The notes beneath the pieces were generated by a model, which was not told the origin of the DNA, ran no database searches, and saw only the letters and a list, made by a program, of their open reading frames with translations. A stretch of DNA of 64,000 nt from an uncultured Holophagaceae bacterium (GTDB taxonomy: Bacteria > Acidobacteriota > Holophagae > Holophagales > Holophagaceae), in NCBI GenBank assembly GCA_903913215.1, contig CAIWKE010000011.1:1-64000 (forward strand). Reading direction: 5' to 3'. Below, piece after piece: positions 1 through 7,371 of this stretch. Every line of letters begins with the position of its first letter. The stretch's first letter is position 1. A program made the position numbers and the translations under genes.

Positions 1-137
1 ACTTTCCCATCCACACCAGCCTGATCGAAGGCGTGAACAACAAGATCAAGCTCATCAAGCGCATTGGCTACGGCTACCGGGACGATGCCTACTTCTTCCT
101 CAAAGTCCGCTCAGCCTTCCCCGGAATTCCCGGATGA
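1..137 (+). CDS. ISL3-type transposase, C-terminal fragment (5' end outside window)
   Basis: The frame is open from the window edge to a TGA at 135-137 and encodes the last 44 residues of a transposase. The segment SLIEGVNNKIKLIKRIGYGY followed by a YFFLK run and a short tail is the conserved C-terminal block of ISL3-family DDE transposases, which holds the last catalytic acidic residue (the E of IEGVNNK). The enzyme would catalyse cut-and-paste movement of an insertion sequence whose body lies to the left of the window. Directly beyond it lies a truncated reading frame on the other strand, which suggests the element inserted into or next to that gene. I could not define the terminal inverted repeat. 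Confidence 0.8.
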   Translation, partial: FPIHTSLIEGVNNKIKLIKRIGYGYRDDAYFFLKVRSAFPGIPG

Positions 138-240
138 ACCCGAAATATTGGTCGTAAGTCTTCCGGTCGGCGCCATTGATGAGGTGCAGTAGGCGGATGC
201 GCCAGTGGCCGTGGGTCACGATGGCTTCGTCGAAGTCCAT
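138..240 (-). pseudogene. N-terminal fragment of a CZB-like (chemoreceptor zinc-binding) protein, truncated at the IS end
   Basis: A strong ribosome binding site (GGAGGAGAC) precedes an ATG at 240 on the minus strand. The reading frame starts MDFDEAIVTHGHWRIRLLHL, with the His and Trp spacing of the first helix of CZB domains (H-x2-W-x3-L). After about 30 residues the frame leaves anything CZB-like and runs into the transposase end, stopping near 100, so the zinc-binding Cys and later His residues are missing. The good start signal and absent remainder suggest a gene cut by the neighbouring insertion sequence. The family call rests on one helix and is tentative. Confidence 0.45.
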
Positions 241-398
241 GTCTCCTCCGGGGCTCCTGTGGGAATCGATGGATACGCGGAAAAGGCACGATCAGGGGCC
301 AGGGGCCTTACTGATCGCGCCTTCGACTCACGGGACTCAAACCCGCCTGGCAAGCCATTCTGCCCCACGGGCGGAATTTGAAATCTGCTCTAGTGTTA

Positions 399-483
399 AA
401 TATTCTGCTTATCGGCCCACCTCAGCCAAAATCAGGAGCTTCATGGGCATGGGTGGAGTGTGGGCCGATAAGCAGGAAATATT
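399..483. repeat. Long inverted repeat, near-perfect 22/24-nt arms
   Basis: The left arm at 399-420 reads AATATTCTGCTTATCGGCCC then AC, and the right arm at 460-483 is its reverse complement apart from a single inserted base. A loop of about 39 nt separates them. It lies downstream of the leftward response regulator ending at 529, so it could fold as a terminator, but arm length and AT-rich ends also fit a small mobile-element remnant or MITE. No coding region was seen between 241 and 528. Confidence 0.7.
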
Positions 484-528
484 ATCAAATAACTAAAAGT
501 CAGTCTGAAATCTCGTGGCCTGGACAGT

Positions 529-1257
529 TCAGATCAGACCCGCCATGAGCGCTATTTTGACCAGAGACACGGAGTTGTGAAGGTTCAGTTTGGCCAGGAT
601 GTGGCTGCGGTGGACGTCCACTGTGCGGTGGCTGATGCCCAGCCGGGGGGCGATCTCTTTAGATGAGGCCCCATCGCCGATGAGCCGGAGGACGTCCATT
701 TCCCGGCGCGTCAGGCGGGCTTCCAGGAGCTGCCCCAGGGCCGAGGGTTCCGGTCCGGCCCCCTCCTCCGCTGCCAGGGCCTCGCTCAGCTGGCGTCGCT
801 GATCGGTCAACTGGATGTGCTGGATCAGAGCCTCATCCACCGCCTGCCGAATGACATCCCCGTGCACAGGCTTGGCCAGGAACCGGAATACCTGGCCCTG
901 GTTGACGGCGCGGATGGCCATGGGCAGATCCCCCTGGCCCGTGAGCATGATCCGCACGGTATCCGGGACCAGCTCGCGGCAGTGAATCAGGAGGTCGATG
1001 CCGTTCATACCGGGCATCTGGTAATCGGCCACCAGCACGGCAGGCGCCCCCAGCTCGACGATTAGCTCCAGGGCCTGGGCACCGGAGGTGGCCGTGCGGA
1101 TCCTGAACTGGTCGCAGAGGCTGCGCCGCAGGCTGTCCAGCAGGCGGGGCTCATCGTCCACGAAGAGCACCCAGGCGGACGGGGCGGACGGGATGGAAGC
1201 TGCCCCGGGGAGGACCTCCTGGACGGGGCTGAGGGTGCTGATCATGGGCGTCAGCAT
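529..1257 (-). CDS. Response regulator, REC domain plus LuxR-type DNA-binding domain
   Basis: This 242-residue protein begins with a receiver domain (about 28-150) with the acidic pair in VDDE (33-36), the phospho-acceptor Asp78 in VADYQMPG, Thr106 and Lys129. A linker leads to a LuxR/GerE helix-turn-helix at about 180-236 (LTRREMDVLRLI ... SKEIAPRLGISHRTVDVH). It should bind DNA after phosphorylation by a histidine kinase, but no kinase lies nearby. Its start overlaps the end of the upstream Fis-type gene by 7 nt, so the pair is probably translated together from one mRNA. An internal ATG at 1245 is an alternative start. Target genes cannot be inferred from the sequence. Confidence 0.9.
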   Translation of the reverse strand: MLTPMISTLSPVQEVLPGAASIPSAPSAWVLFVDDEPRLLDSLRRSLCDQFRIRTATSGAQALELIVELGAPAVLVADYQMPGMNGIDLLIHCRELVPDTVRIMLTGQGDLPMAIRAVNQGQVFRFLAKPVHGDVIRQAVDEALIQHIQLTDQRRQLSEALAAEEGAGPEPSALGQLLEARLTRREMDVLRLIGDGASSKEIAPRLGISHRTVDVHRSHILAKLNLHNSVSLVKIALMAGLI

Positions 1258-1853
1258 GGGGACGCCAAGGTGCGGGAGGTGGTGCGGTTGATGCGGGTCT
1301 TCTCCAGGAGGCGACCGCCCCCGGGCGCCGGAACCTTGAAACCCTCACGTCGATAGCTGTCGAGCTTGTTTCGCACCGTACGAAGCGCGATGCCCAGCCG
1401 TGCCGCGCACTGGCTGCGATTGCCCCGCAGGGCGTGCAGGGTGCTGAGGATCCAGAAACGCTCCAGCTTCTCCAGGCTGAGACCCAGGTTGAGGGAGACG
1501 GGGCGCCCCAGGGCCACCTCCGTGAGCGGCTGTTCTGGATCGGCCAGGTGGACCCGGGCCTGCAGGCTCTCCGCCAACAGCGCCGTGGAAGCCTGGATGA
1601 CCTCCAGGTGCTTCTGGAAGGATTGCAGGTGAAAGGCCTCCTGAAACAGTTCGTTCCAGAGCAGGGCCTCGCCCTTCTGGCCAGGTAGGATCTCGCCCGA
1701 GGCGGCCACCACACGGCGCTGGTTCTCCTCCACCAGGCTGCGCAGCCGCTGGGTGGTGGCCTGGATCTGGGCCAGGGCCTCTTCGCCCAGGGCCAGGCTG
1801 TCCACCGGGCCTGGGAGTCGCGAGGTCGCCGTCGTTGGTTGCGGATTAGTCAT
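1251..1853 (-). CDS. Fis-type helix-turn-helix regulator
   Basis: The protein has 200 residues with a C-terminal HTH_8/Fis domain at about 127-172 (LEKLERFWILSTLHALRGNR ... CAARLGIALRTVRNKL), the DNA-binding module also found at the end of NtrC-type activators. The N-terminal 120 residues are helical and unrecognised, and no AAA+ domain is present. A clear GGAGGAAGG ribosome binding site precedes the ATG at 1853. It is the first gene of a two-gene leftward operon with the overlapping LuxR-type response regulator, so the two probably act in one regulatory circuit. The circuit's role is unknown. Confidence 0.8.
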   Translation of the reverse strand: MTNPQPTTATSRLPGPVDSLALGEEALAQIQATTQRLRSLVEENQRRVVAASGEILPGQKGEALLWNELFQEAFHLQSFQKHLEVIQASTALLAESLQARVHLADPEQPLTEVALGRPVSLNLGLSLEKLERFWILSTLHALRGNRSQCAARLGIALRTVRNKLDSYRREGFKVPAPGGGRLLEKTRINRTTSRTLASPC

Positions 1854-2021
1854 GGTCTGCCTTCCTCCCGGTCTGCCGCCACAAGCCTCGACAGGTTCGG
1901 GTGATCATGATGAAGGCTAGTGGGTGCGAGGGTTTCCAGCCATAAGCTCGATCACCTAGCCGGTGACTTGACGGAGTCAGCGCTGCGCGAAAGGCTTTCG
2001 ATGCAACGGCCTGGTGGCGCA

Positions 2022-2270
2022 ATGGTGAATTATTCGGAGTTACCAGGACCTGGCCACGGTATCGTCTTCATGCCTCAGCCCGGCTCGGTCCGGGCCTCTG
2101 GAGCTCCCGTGTCTTCTGAACTCATCCCCAACGCCAAGCTCATCGCCTTGCTGCGACGGTTCATGATGGAGCACGCCAAGTCTGCCACGCGGTCCGTCTG
2201 CCTCTGTCCCATCTGCGTGGATGCCCGCAAACTGTTGGAGAAGGCCTACCCTCATAATCCTGGCCGCTGA
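2022..2270 (+). CDS. Small hypothetical protein with CxxC motif
   Basis: I do not recognise this protein of about 82 residues. It ends in a short segment CLCPICVDARKLLEKAYP, in which the CPIC pair could bind a metal or be redox active. The frame is open back to a GTG at 1920, but the region before 2022 is not protein-like, and neither start has a strong ribosome binding site. It lies just upstream of an MBL-fold hydrolase in the same direction and may be cotranscribed with it. Confidence 0.45.
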   Translation: MVNYSELPGPGHGIVFMPQPGSVRASGAPVSSELIPNAKLIALLRRFMMEHAKSATRSVCLCPICVDARKLLEKAYPHNPGR

Positions 2271-2283
2271 GCGGGAGTTGAGC

Positions 2284-2937
2284 ATGCGCTTCATCCTTGA
2301 GCAGGTGCGCACCGGCGGGGACCGGAACTTCGGCTACCTGCTGGGAGATCGGGAGGCAGGGGAGGGCGTTCTCATCGATCCCTCCTTCGACCCGGAGCTG
2401 CTGGTGGCCCGGGCTCGGGCCCAGGGCCTGCGCATCACGGCCATCCTCAACACCCACGGCCATGCGGACCACAGCAACGGCAATGCCCAGGCCCGGACCC
2501 TCACTGGGGCACCGGTGCTGGGGGGACCGGGCCATCCGGAGCCCCTGGATCGGGTGCTGGAGGACGGGGAGCGCCTGCCCTTCGGCGCCTTCCACCTTGG
2601 CGTGTGGCGGGTGCCTGGTCACTGCCCGGACCACCTGGCCTTCCTCGTGGAGGAATGGGCTGCGGGGATCACTGGGGACCTCCTCTTCGTGGGCAAGGTG
2701 GGTGGCACCACCAGCTCCGCGGATGCCCGCACCGAGTGGGTGAGCCTCCAGCGCCTGCTGCGGGACTGGCCTGAGCACACGACCCTCTGGCCGGGCCACG
2801 ACTACGGCGCCCGACCCAGCTCCACCCTGGCCTGGGAGCGGGCCACCAACCCCTTCCTGCTCTGTGCCGATGTCGAGGCCTTCGTGCAGCTGAAGGCCGA
2901 CTGGCCCGAATTCAAGGTCCGACACGGGTTGAGGTAG
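2284..2937 (+). CDS. MBL-fold metallo-hydrolase (glyoxalase II-like)
   Basis: The 217-residue protein carries the metallo-beta-lactamase signature THGHADH at 57-63 (His58, His60, Asp62, His63), a further His in GHCPDH, the bridging Asp in TGDLLF and a last His in WPGHDYG. These bind two metal ions in hydrolases of the glyoxalase II and persulfide dioxygenase type, and thioester hydrolysis is the most likely activity. The start at 2284 follows a GGGAG site; a longer frame exists upstream but overlaps the preceding small gene and is not conserved-looking. It is followed after 42 nt by guaC, with which it may share a transcript. Confidence 0.85.
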   Translation: MRFILEQVRTGGDRNFGYLLGDREAGEGVLIDPSFDPELLVARARAQGLRITAILNTHGHADHSNGNAQARTLTGAPVLGGPGHPEPLDRVLEDGERLPFGAFHLGVWRVPGHCPDHLAFLVEEWAAGITGDLLFVGKVGGTTSSADARTEWVSLQRLLRDWPEHTTLWPGHDYGARPSSTLAWERATNPFLLCADVEAFVQLKADWPEFKVRHGLR

Positions 2938-2979
2938 GCGTCTCGGCTATCCTTGGGGACGTCCCCGAAAGGCTAAGCC

Positions 2980-3993
2980 ATGACTGAAACCGCCATCACC
3001 TTCGACGACGTGCTGCTCGTCCCTGCCTATAATCACCACGAGTCCCGACGCATCGTGGATATCGGCATGACGGACAAGACGGGTCGCCTGACGCTCGAAC
3101 TGCCGATCATGACGGCCAACATGGACACCATCACCGAGGACGGCATGGCCAACTTTATCGGTGAGCGGGGGGGCATCGGCACCCTGCACCGGTTCTGCTC
3201 CGTGGAAGACAACCTGGCCATGTTCAAGCGCTGCACCACCAAGGCCTTCGTCTCAGTGGGCACCTCCGAGAAGGAGATGGAGCGCGTGGAAGCCTTGCGC
3301 GATGCTGGGGCCGAGTACTACTGTGTGGACGTGGCCCACGGCCACGCCAAGTATGTGGGGAAGATGGTCAAGCGCATGCGCCTCATGCTGCCCAATGCCT
3401 GCATCATGGTGGGCAACGTGGCCACCTACGCGGGCGCGGACTACCTGGCCTCGGTGAAGGCCGACATCATCAAGGTGGGCATCGGCCCTGGCAGCGTGTG
3501 CACCACCCGCATCAAGACGGGCTTCGGCGTGCCCCAGCTCACGGCCATCCGGGAATGCGCCCGGGCGGACCGTTCCATCGTGGCCGATGGCGGCCTCCGC
3601 CACCCCGGCGACATCGTGAAGGCCCTGGCCTTCGGTGCGGACTTCGTCATGGTGGGCGGCATGTTGGCGGGCACGCGGCCCACCCCCGGTGAGCCCCTCC
3701 TCGATGAGCAGGGCCAGCCCACCCACAAGAGCTACCGCGGCATGGCCAGCAAGGAGGCCGCGGATGACCACCTGGGCGGGCTGACGGGCTGGAAGACCGC
3801 CGAAGGCGTGTCCACCAAGGTGCCCTACCGGGAGGACGAGGAAGACATCATCGCCGACATTGTGGGCGGCCTGCGCTCGGGCCTCACCTACGCCGGCGCC
3901 AACACCATCCGCGAGCTGCAGCGCAAGCTGAACTACATGGTGATCTCCCAGGCCGCCCGTGTGGAAAGCTTGCCGCACAAGCTCATGCAGTAG
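2980..3993 (+). CDS. guaC: GMP reductase
   Basis: The 337-residue protein is a TIM-barrel enzyme of the IMPDH/GMPR family without CBS domains. The catalytic loop GIGPGSVCTTR contains Cys174, the phosphate-binding DGG is in IVADGGLRHPGD, and YRGMASKEAA fits GMP reductase better than IMP dehydrogenase, which has YRGMGS. It converts GMP to IMP with NADPH, releasing ammonia, in purine salvage. A GAAAGG ribosome binding site precedes the ATG at 2980. A strong bidirectional terminator follows the stop codon. A stand-alone IMP dehydrogenase of unusual sequence is the only serious alternative. Confidence 0.88.
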   Translation: MTETAITFDDVLLVPAYNHHESRRIVDIGMTDKTGRLTLELPIMTANMDTITEDGMANFIGERGGIGTLHRFCSVEDNLAMFKRCTTKAFVSVGTSEKEMERVEALRDAGAEYYCVDVAHGHAKYVGKMVKRMRLMLPNACIMVGNVATYAGADYLASVKADIIKVGIGPGSVCTTRIKTGFGVPQLTAIRECARADRSIVADGGLRHPGDIVKALAFGADFVMVGGMLAGTRPTPGEPLLDEQGQPTHKSYRGMASKEAADDHLGGLTGWKTAEGVSTKVPYREDEEDIIADIVGGLRSGLTYAGANTIRELQRKLNYMVISQAARVESLPHKLMQ

Positions 3994-4005
3994 TCATCCC
4001 AGTAC

Positions 4006-4038
4006 AGGAAAAGGCCCCTCGATGAGGGGCCTTTTCCT
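4006..4038. terminator. Bidirectional rho-independent terminator
   Basis: A perfect 15-bp stem (AGGAAAAGGCCCCTC and its complement) with a 3-nt loop sits between the convergent guaC and the TonB receptor gene. The A and T tracts in the arms allow it to end transcription from either side. Confidence 0.9.
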
Positions 4039-4052
4039 TGGGTGGGGTACTA

Positions 4053-7000
4053 CTAGAACTTCACGCGCACGCCGAACTGCATCTCGCGGGTGTTCTGGTC
4101 GAGGGTGTTGAGGTAGCCGTAGGTGGCAGAGCCGGCCGTGGTCTGGTTGGTGCTGAAGTTGGCCCAGTTGAGGACGTTGAAGATGTCGATGTTGGCTTCC
4201 ACCTCGAACTTGGGGCCGATCTTCCAGCCGCGGGTGAAGCGGAGGCTGGAGGACTTGGTGGCAGGCTGGCGCTGGGCGTTCCGGCCGCCGTAGCCGGGGG
4301 CGTAGTCGTTGGTGCCGCCGTCCCCGTTGAGGTCGCTGGAAGCCAGGGTGGAGAAGGGCAGGCCGGTCTGGTAGGTGACCATGGCCATGCCGCGGACGCC
4401 CCAGTAGATGGGGAAGTAACCCGCGAAGACTCCGCGGAATTTCGCATCGTAGTCGCCGGGGGCCAGGTTGGCCTGGGGATCAGCGGGGTTGTTGCTGTTG
4501 GAGGCGGCAGACAGGCCGTTGGTGTTCCGCTCGTTGGAGTTGATGTCCTTGGCGCTGGCGAAGGACAGGCTGCTCTGGAAGCCGAAGCCGCTGTCAGACT
4601 GGCGGGCCGCCGTCAGCATTAAGGCCTTGTAGTTGCCCTTGCCGGCATTCTGGGACAGGAAAACATCGCCGAAGCCCGTGAGGTCCACGCGACGACCGCG
4701 CACGATGGCGAAGCCTGGGCGGGCCGTGGTGACACCGGCGCCGATCTTGTTCGTGAAGGAGTTCAAGGTGGTGGCGTAGCCGTCGTTGTAGTAGCCGTTG
4801 GGATTGATGGTGCCATCGGCGTTCTTCTGCCAGAGGTTGATGTCCCGGAAGTACTGCTCGTTCTCGAAATCGGCATAGGCGAGGCGGACGCCCAGCACCA
4901 CGGCGTTCGGCAGCTTGTGCTCGAGGCCCAGGCTCGCGCGCTTGGCCTTGAACAGCTTGTTGTCGGGATCCCAGAGCTGGCCCGTGAGGGTGGGCGCGGC
5001 GGTCACCAGGCCCAGGAGGGAGGGCTGGTCCAGCTTGGTGAGGGTGGTCCCACCGGCCGTGCGGTTGGCATAGGAGAGCACACCGCTGTTCCAGGCCGCC
5101 AACTGAGACTGGGTGATGGTGTAGACGGAGATCGTCTTGCCATTGGAGGTCATGGTGTTGGAGACCGTCAGGCTGGGGTTTGGGCTGCTGAACCAGCCGT
5201 AGCCGCCCCGCAGCATCGTGGTGCCCTTGCCATCGAGGTCATAGGTGAAGCCGATGCGCGGATCGATGGCGGTGCTGCTGTTGGGGGCGTCCAGACCCAC
5301 GAGCTGGGCGTTGGGACGCGGGTTGTCGGCCTGGTCCTCCTTGGTGGCGCGGAAGCCACCGGTGAGGGTCAGACGGTGGTCCAGGAGACCCGAGTACTGG
5401 GCCTGGAGGTAGCCGCCGAAGCGGCGGGAGCTATAGTCGATCCAGCCGCCGGTGGGGCTGATGGAGCCCTTGTAGGAGACCGTGTTCGCGGCGGTGAGGG
5501 TGCCAGTCTTCCAGGCGTTCGCCGTGGCGTAGTCATTGAACTGGAAGTAGCCGCCCAGGTACTGGGGGAACAGGTTCTGGTAGTGGAACCACTGCAGATC
5601 CGCGCCGGCCTTGAAGGTCCAGTCGCCCTTGGTGTAGGTGAGATTGTCGATGAGCTGCTTGGAGAACTCGTTCAGACCGCTGGGGCTGGCCCAGTACTGG
5701 CCGGCGGAGAAGCCGGTGAAGCCGCCACCGGAAACGATGATTTCCGGCGTGGCCATGGAAGCGGAGGCGCGGGGACGGCGCTCGGTGCCGATCTGCAGGC
5801 GGGCCTCGTTGGTCATGTTGGGGCTGAGCAGGCTGGTGAGCTCAGCGACCCAGGAGATGCTGCTGATGTCGTCAGTGTAGTTGCCGCTCTGGCCGATGGA
5901 GCCGACAGGGAAGGTGCCGTTCTCGTTCGTGAACTTCTGGGTATTCACACGGAAGTTGAAGCGGTGGTCCTCGTTGATGGTCCAGTCCAGGCGGGCGAAG
6001 ACGGTGGTGTTCTTTTTGTCGTTGATGACGCCCAGGCCGTTCTCGGAGGCCAGGGTGTGACCGTTGGCGCCCACCGGGATGTTGCCGAAGTTGGTCATGA
6101 AGGTGCCGAACTGGGTCAGGGAGTTGTTGCCCGTGGCTCCCTGGTTCTGGAAGGCGGTAGTCGAATTCTGACTGTAGGTCTGCGTCTCCAGGCCCAGGAA
6201 GAAGTGCAGCTTGTCCTTGATGATCGGGCCACCGAAGGTGAAGTTGTACTGCTTCTGGGAGAACTCCCGGGTCCGGGAGGCGGTGGTGTTCGTCGTGGCG
6301 CTCGTCGGCTGAGGCACGGGCTTCATGAGGGCCACAAGGCTCGAGGGCCGGAACTGCATCAGGAGGGACCCGGCAAAGTCGTTGGTCCCGGTCTTGGAGA
6401 CGGCGTTGATGATGCCGCCGACCGCATCACCATACTGGGGATCGAAGGCGTCCTGGATGACCTGGAGTTCCTTGATGGTGTCCAGACCGAAGGCGAAGGG
6501 GATCGCCACACCGCCGCGCTGCTCGCCGTAGAAGTTCGAGTTGTAGCTCGCCCCGTCAATGGTGAGGTTGTTCATGATGCCGCGTCCGCCCTCCATGAGC
6601 TGGCGGCCAGGGGTTGTGGGATCGGTCACGGCGCCAGGCGTCATGCGGACGAGGTCCGTGAAGTTGCGGCCGTTGAGGGGGATGCCCTGCACCATTTTCT
6701 CGTCGATGGTGGTCAGGGTGTTCACCTGGGTGGCATCGAGGCCCTGGGCGGAACCCAGCACCACGACCGTGGCGGCGGCCTCGGCCTTGTCCAGCGTGAA
6801 GGTGCTGGTGGTGGCCTGGCCCAGGCTGACCCGGAGCGAGGAGTCCTTCACGGAGGACATGCCCTTGGCCTGGACAGTCACATCGTAGGGGCCGATGGGC
6901 AGCAGGGAGAAGGTGAACTCACCCTGGGCATTGGTGCTGGTGGTCCGGCTGAGGCCGGTCTCCTGGTTGCGGATGGTAACGGTGGCCGAAGCCACCACAC

Positions 7001-7121
7001 CGGCGCCCTTGACGCGGACGGTGCCCTTGAGGGCGCCAGACGTGAGACTGGACTGGGCCTGGGCCACGGTGGCACAAGTCAGGGCGGTGAGGAGGAGGAG
7101 GGGGGTTCGATAGCGCTGCAT
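4053..7121 (-). CDS. TonB-dependent receptor, Oar-like, with N-terminal carboxypeptidase-regulatory domain
   Basis: This 1022-residue outer-membrane receptor has a signal peptide (to about residue 22, TVAQAQ), a carboxypeptidase-regulatory-like beta-sandwich (about 28-112, GALKGTVRVKGAGVVASATV), a plug domain (about 125-245, with IPLNGRNFTDLVRMTPGA and NNLTIDGA) and a long beta-barrel ending in FGVRVKF, the terminal aromatic signature needed for outer-membrane insertion. Proteins of this type import large substrates or export material using TonB energy. A good AGGAGACC site precedes the ATG. It is transcribed alone. The substrate cannot be read from the sequence. Confidence 0.9.
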   Translation of the reverse strand: MQRYRTPLLLLTALTCATVAQAQSSLTSGALKGTVRVKGAGVVASATVTIRNQETGLSRTTSTNAQGEFTFSLLPIGPYDVTVQAKGMSSVKDSSLRVSLGQATTSTFTLDKAEAAATVVVLGSAQGLDATQVNTLTTIDEKMVQGIPLNGRNFTDLVRMTPGAVTDPTTPGRQLMEGGRGIMNNLTIDGASYNSNFYGEQRGGVAIPFAFGLDTIKELQVIQDAFDPQYGDAVGGIINAVSKTGTNDFAGSLLMQFRPSSLVALMKPVPQPTSATTNTTASRTREFSQKQYNFTFGGPIIKDKLHFFLGLETQTYSQNSTTAFQNQGATGNNSLTQFGTFMTNFGNIPVGANGHTLASENGLGVINDKKNTTVFARLDWTINEDHRFNFRVNTQKFTNENGTFPVGSIGQSGNYTDDISSISWVAELTSLLSPNMTNEARLQIGTERRPRASASMATPEIIVSGGGFTGFSAGQYWASPSGLNEFSKQLIDNLTYTKGDWTFKAGADLQWFHYQNLFPQYLGGYFQFNDYATANAWKTGTLTAANTVSYKGSISPTGGWIDYSSRRFGGYLQAQYSGLLDHRLTLTGGFRATKEDQADNPRPNAQLVGLDAPNSSTAIDPRIGFTYDLDGKGTTMLRGGYGWFSSPNPSLTVSNTMTSNGKTISVYTITQSQLAAWNSGVLSYANRTAGGTTLTKLDQPSLLGLVTAAPTLTGQLWDPDNKLFKAKRASLGLEHKLPNAVVLGVRLAYADFENEQYFRDINLWQKNADGTINPNGYYNDGYATTLNSFTNKIGAGVTTARPGFAIVRGRRVDLTGFGDVFLSQNAGKGNYKALMLTAARQSDSGFGFQSSLSFASAKDINSNERNTNGLSAASNSNNPADPQANLAPGDYDAKFRGVFAGYFPIYWGVRGMAMVTYQTGLPFSTLASSDLNGDGGTNDYAPGYGGRNAQRQPATKSSSLRFTRGWKIGPKFEVEANIDIFNVLNWANFSTNQTTAGSATYGYLNTLDQNTREMQFGVRVKF

Positions 7122-7371
7122 GCAAGGTCTCCTAGGCTCGGGGCCTGTTAGGGGGGAACCTCAAGGGTAGAACGGAGTGCCAGTCCTGGGCAGGGCCGGA
7201 TTGCCCCGTCCCTGCTGCAAATTGCGTTCGGTTTCTCGATTTTGTCCAAACCCGGGGATCTTGGTCTCCAGGCTGTGAAAAGACAACCCGACGGCTCCCA
7301 CCAAGGCGCTGAAGGCCCCTGGAAAGTGCGGCGTTTCCTTGTAGAATCAAGGGTTCCAGTGGAGTCGACCC

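Noticed and set aside
4917-7151. Very long open frame antisense to the TonB receptor, and similar ones opposite leuS (7132-9288), the receptors at 11358 and 14783, the Pls-like gene and the replication gene
   Set aside because: They are Gly/Ala/Val/His-rich translations produced by the third-position GC bias of the real gene on the other strand; none shows a domain, a signal peptide or a ribosome binding site.
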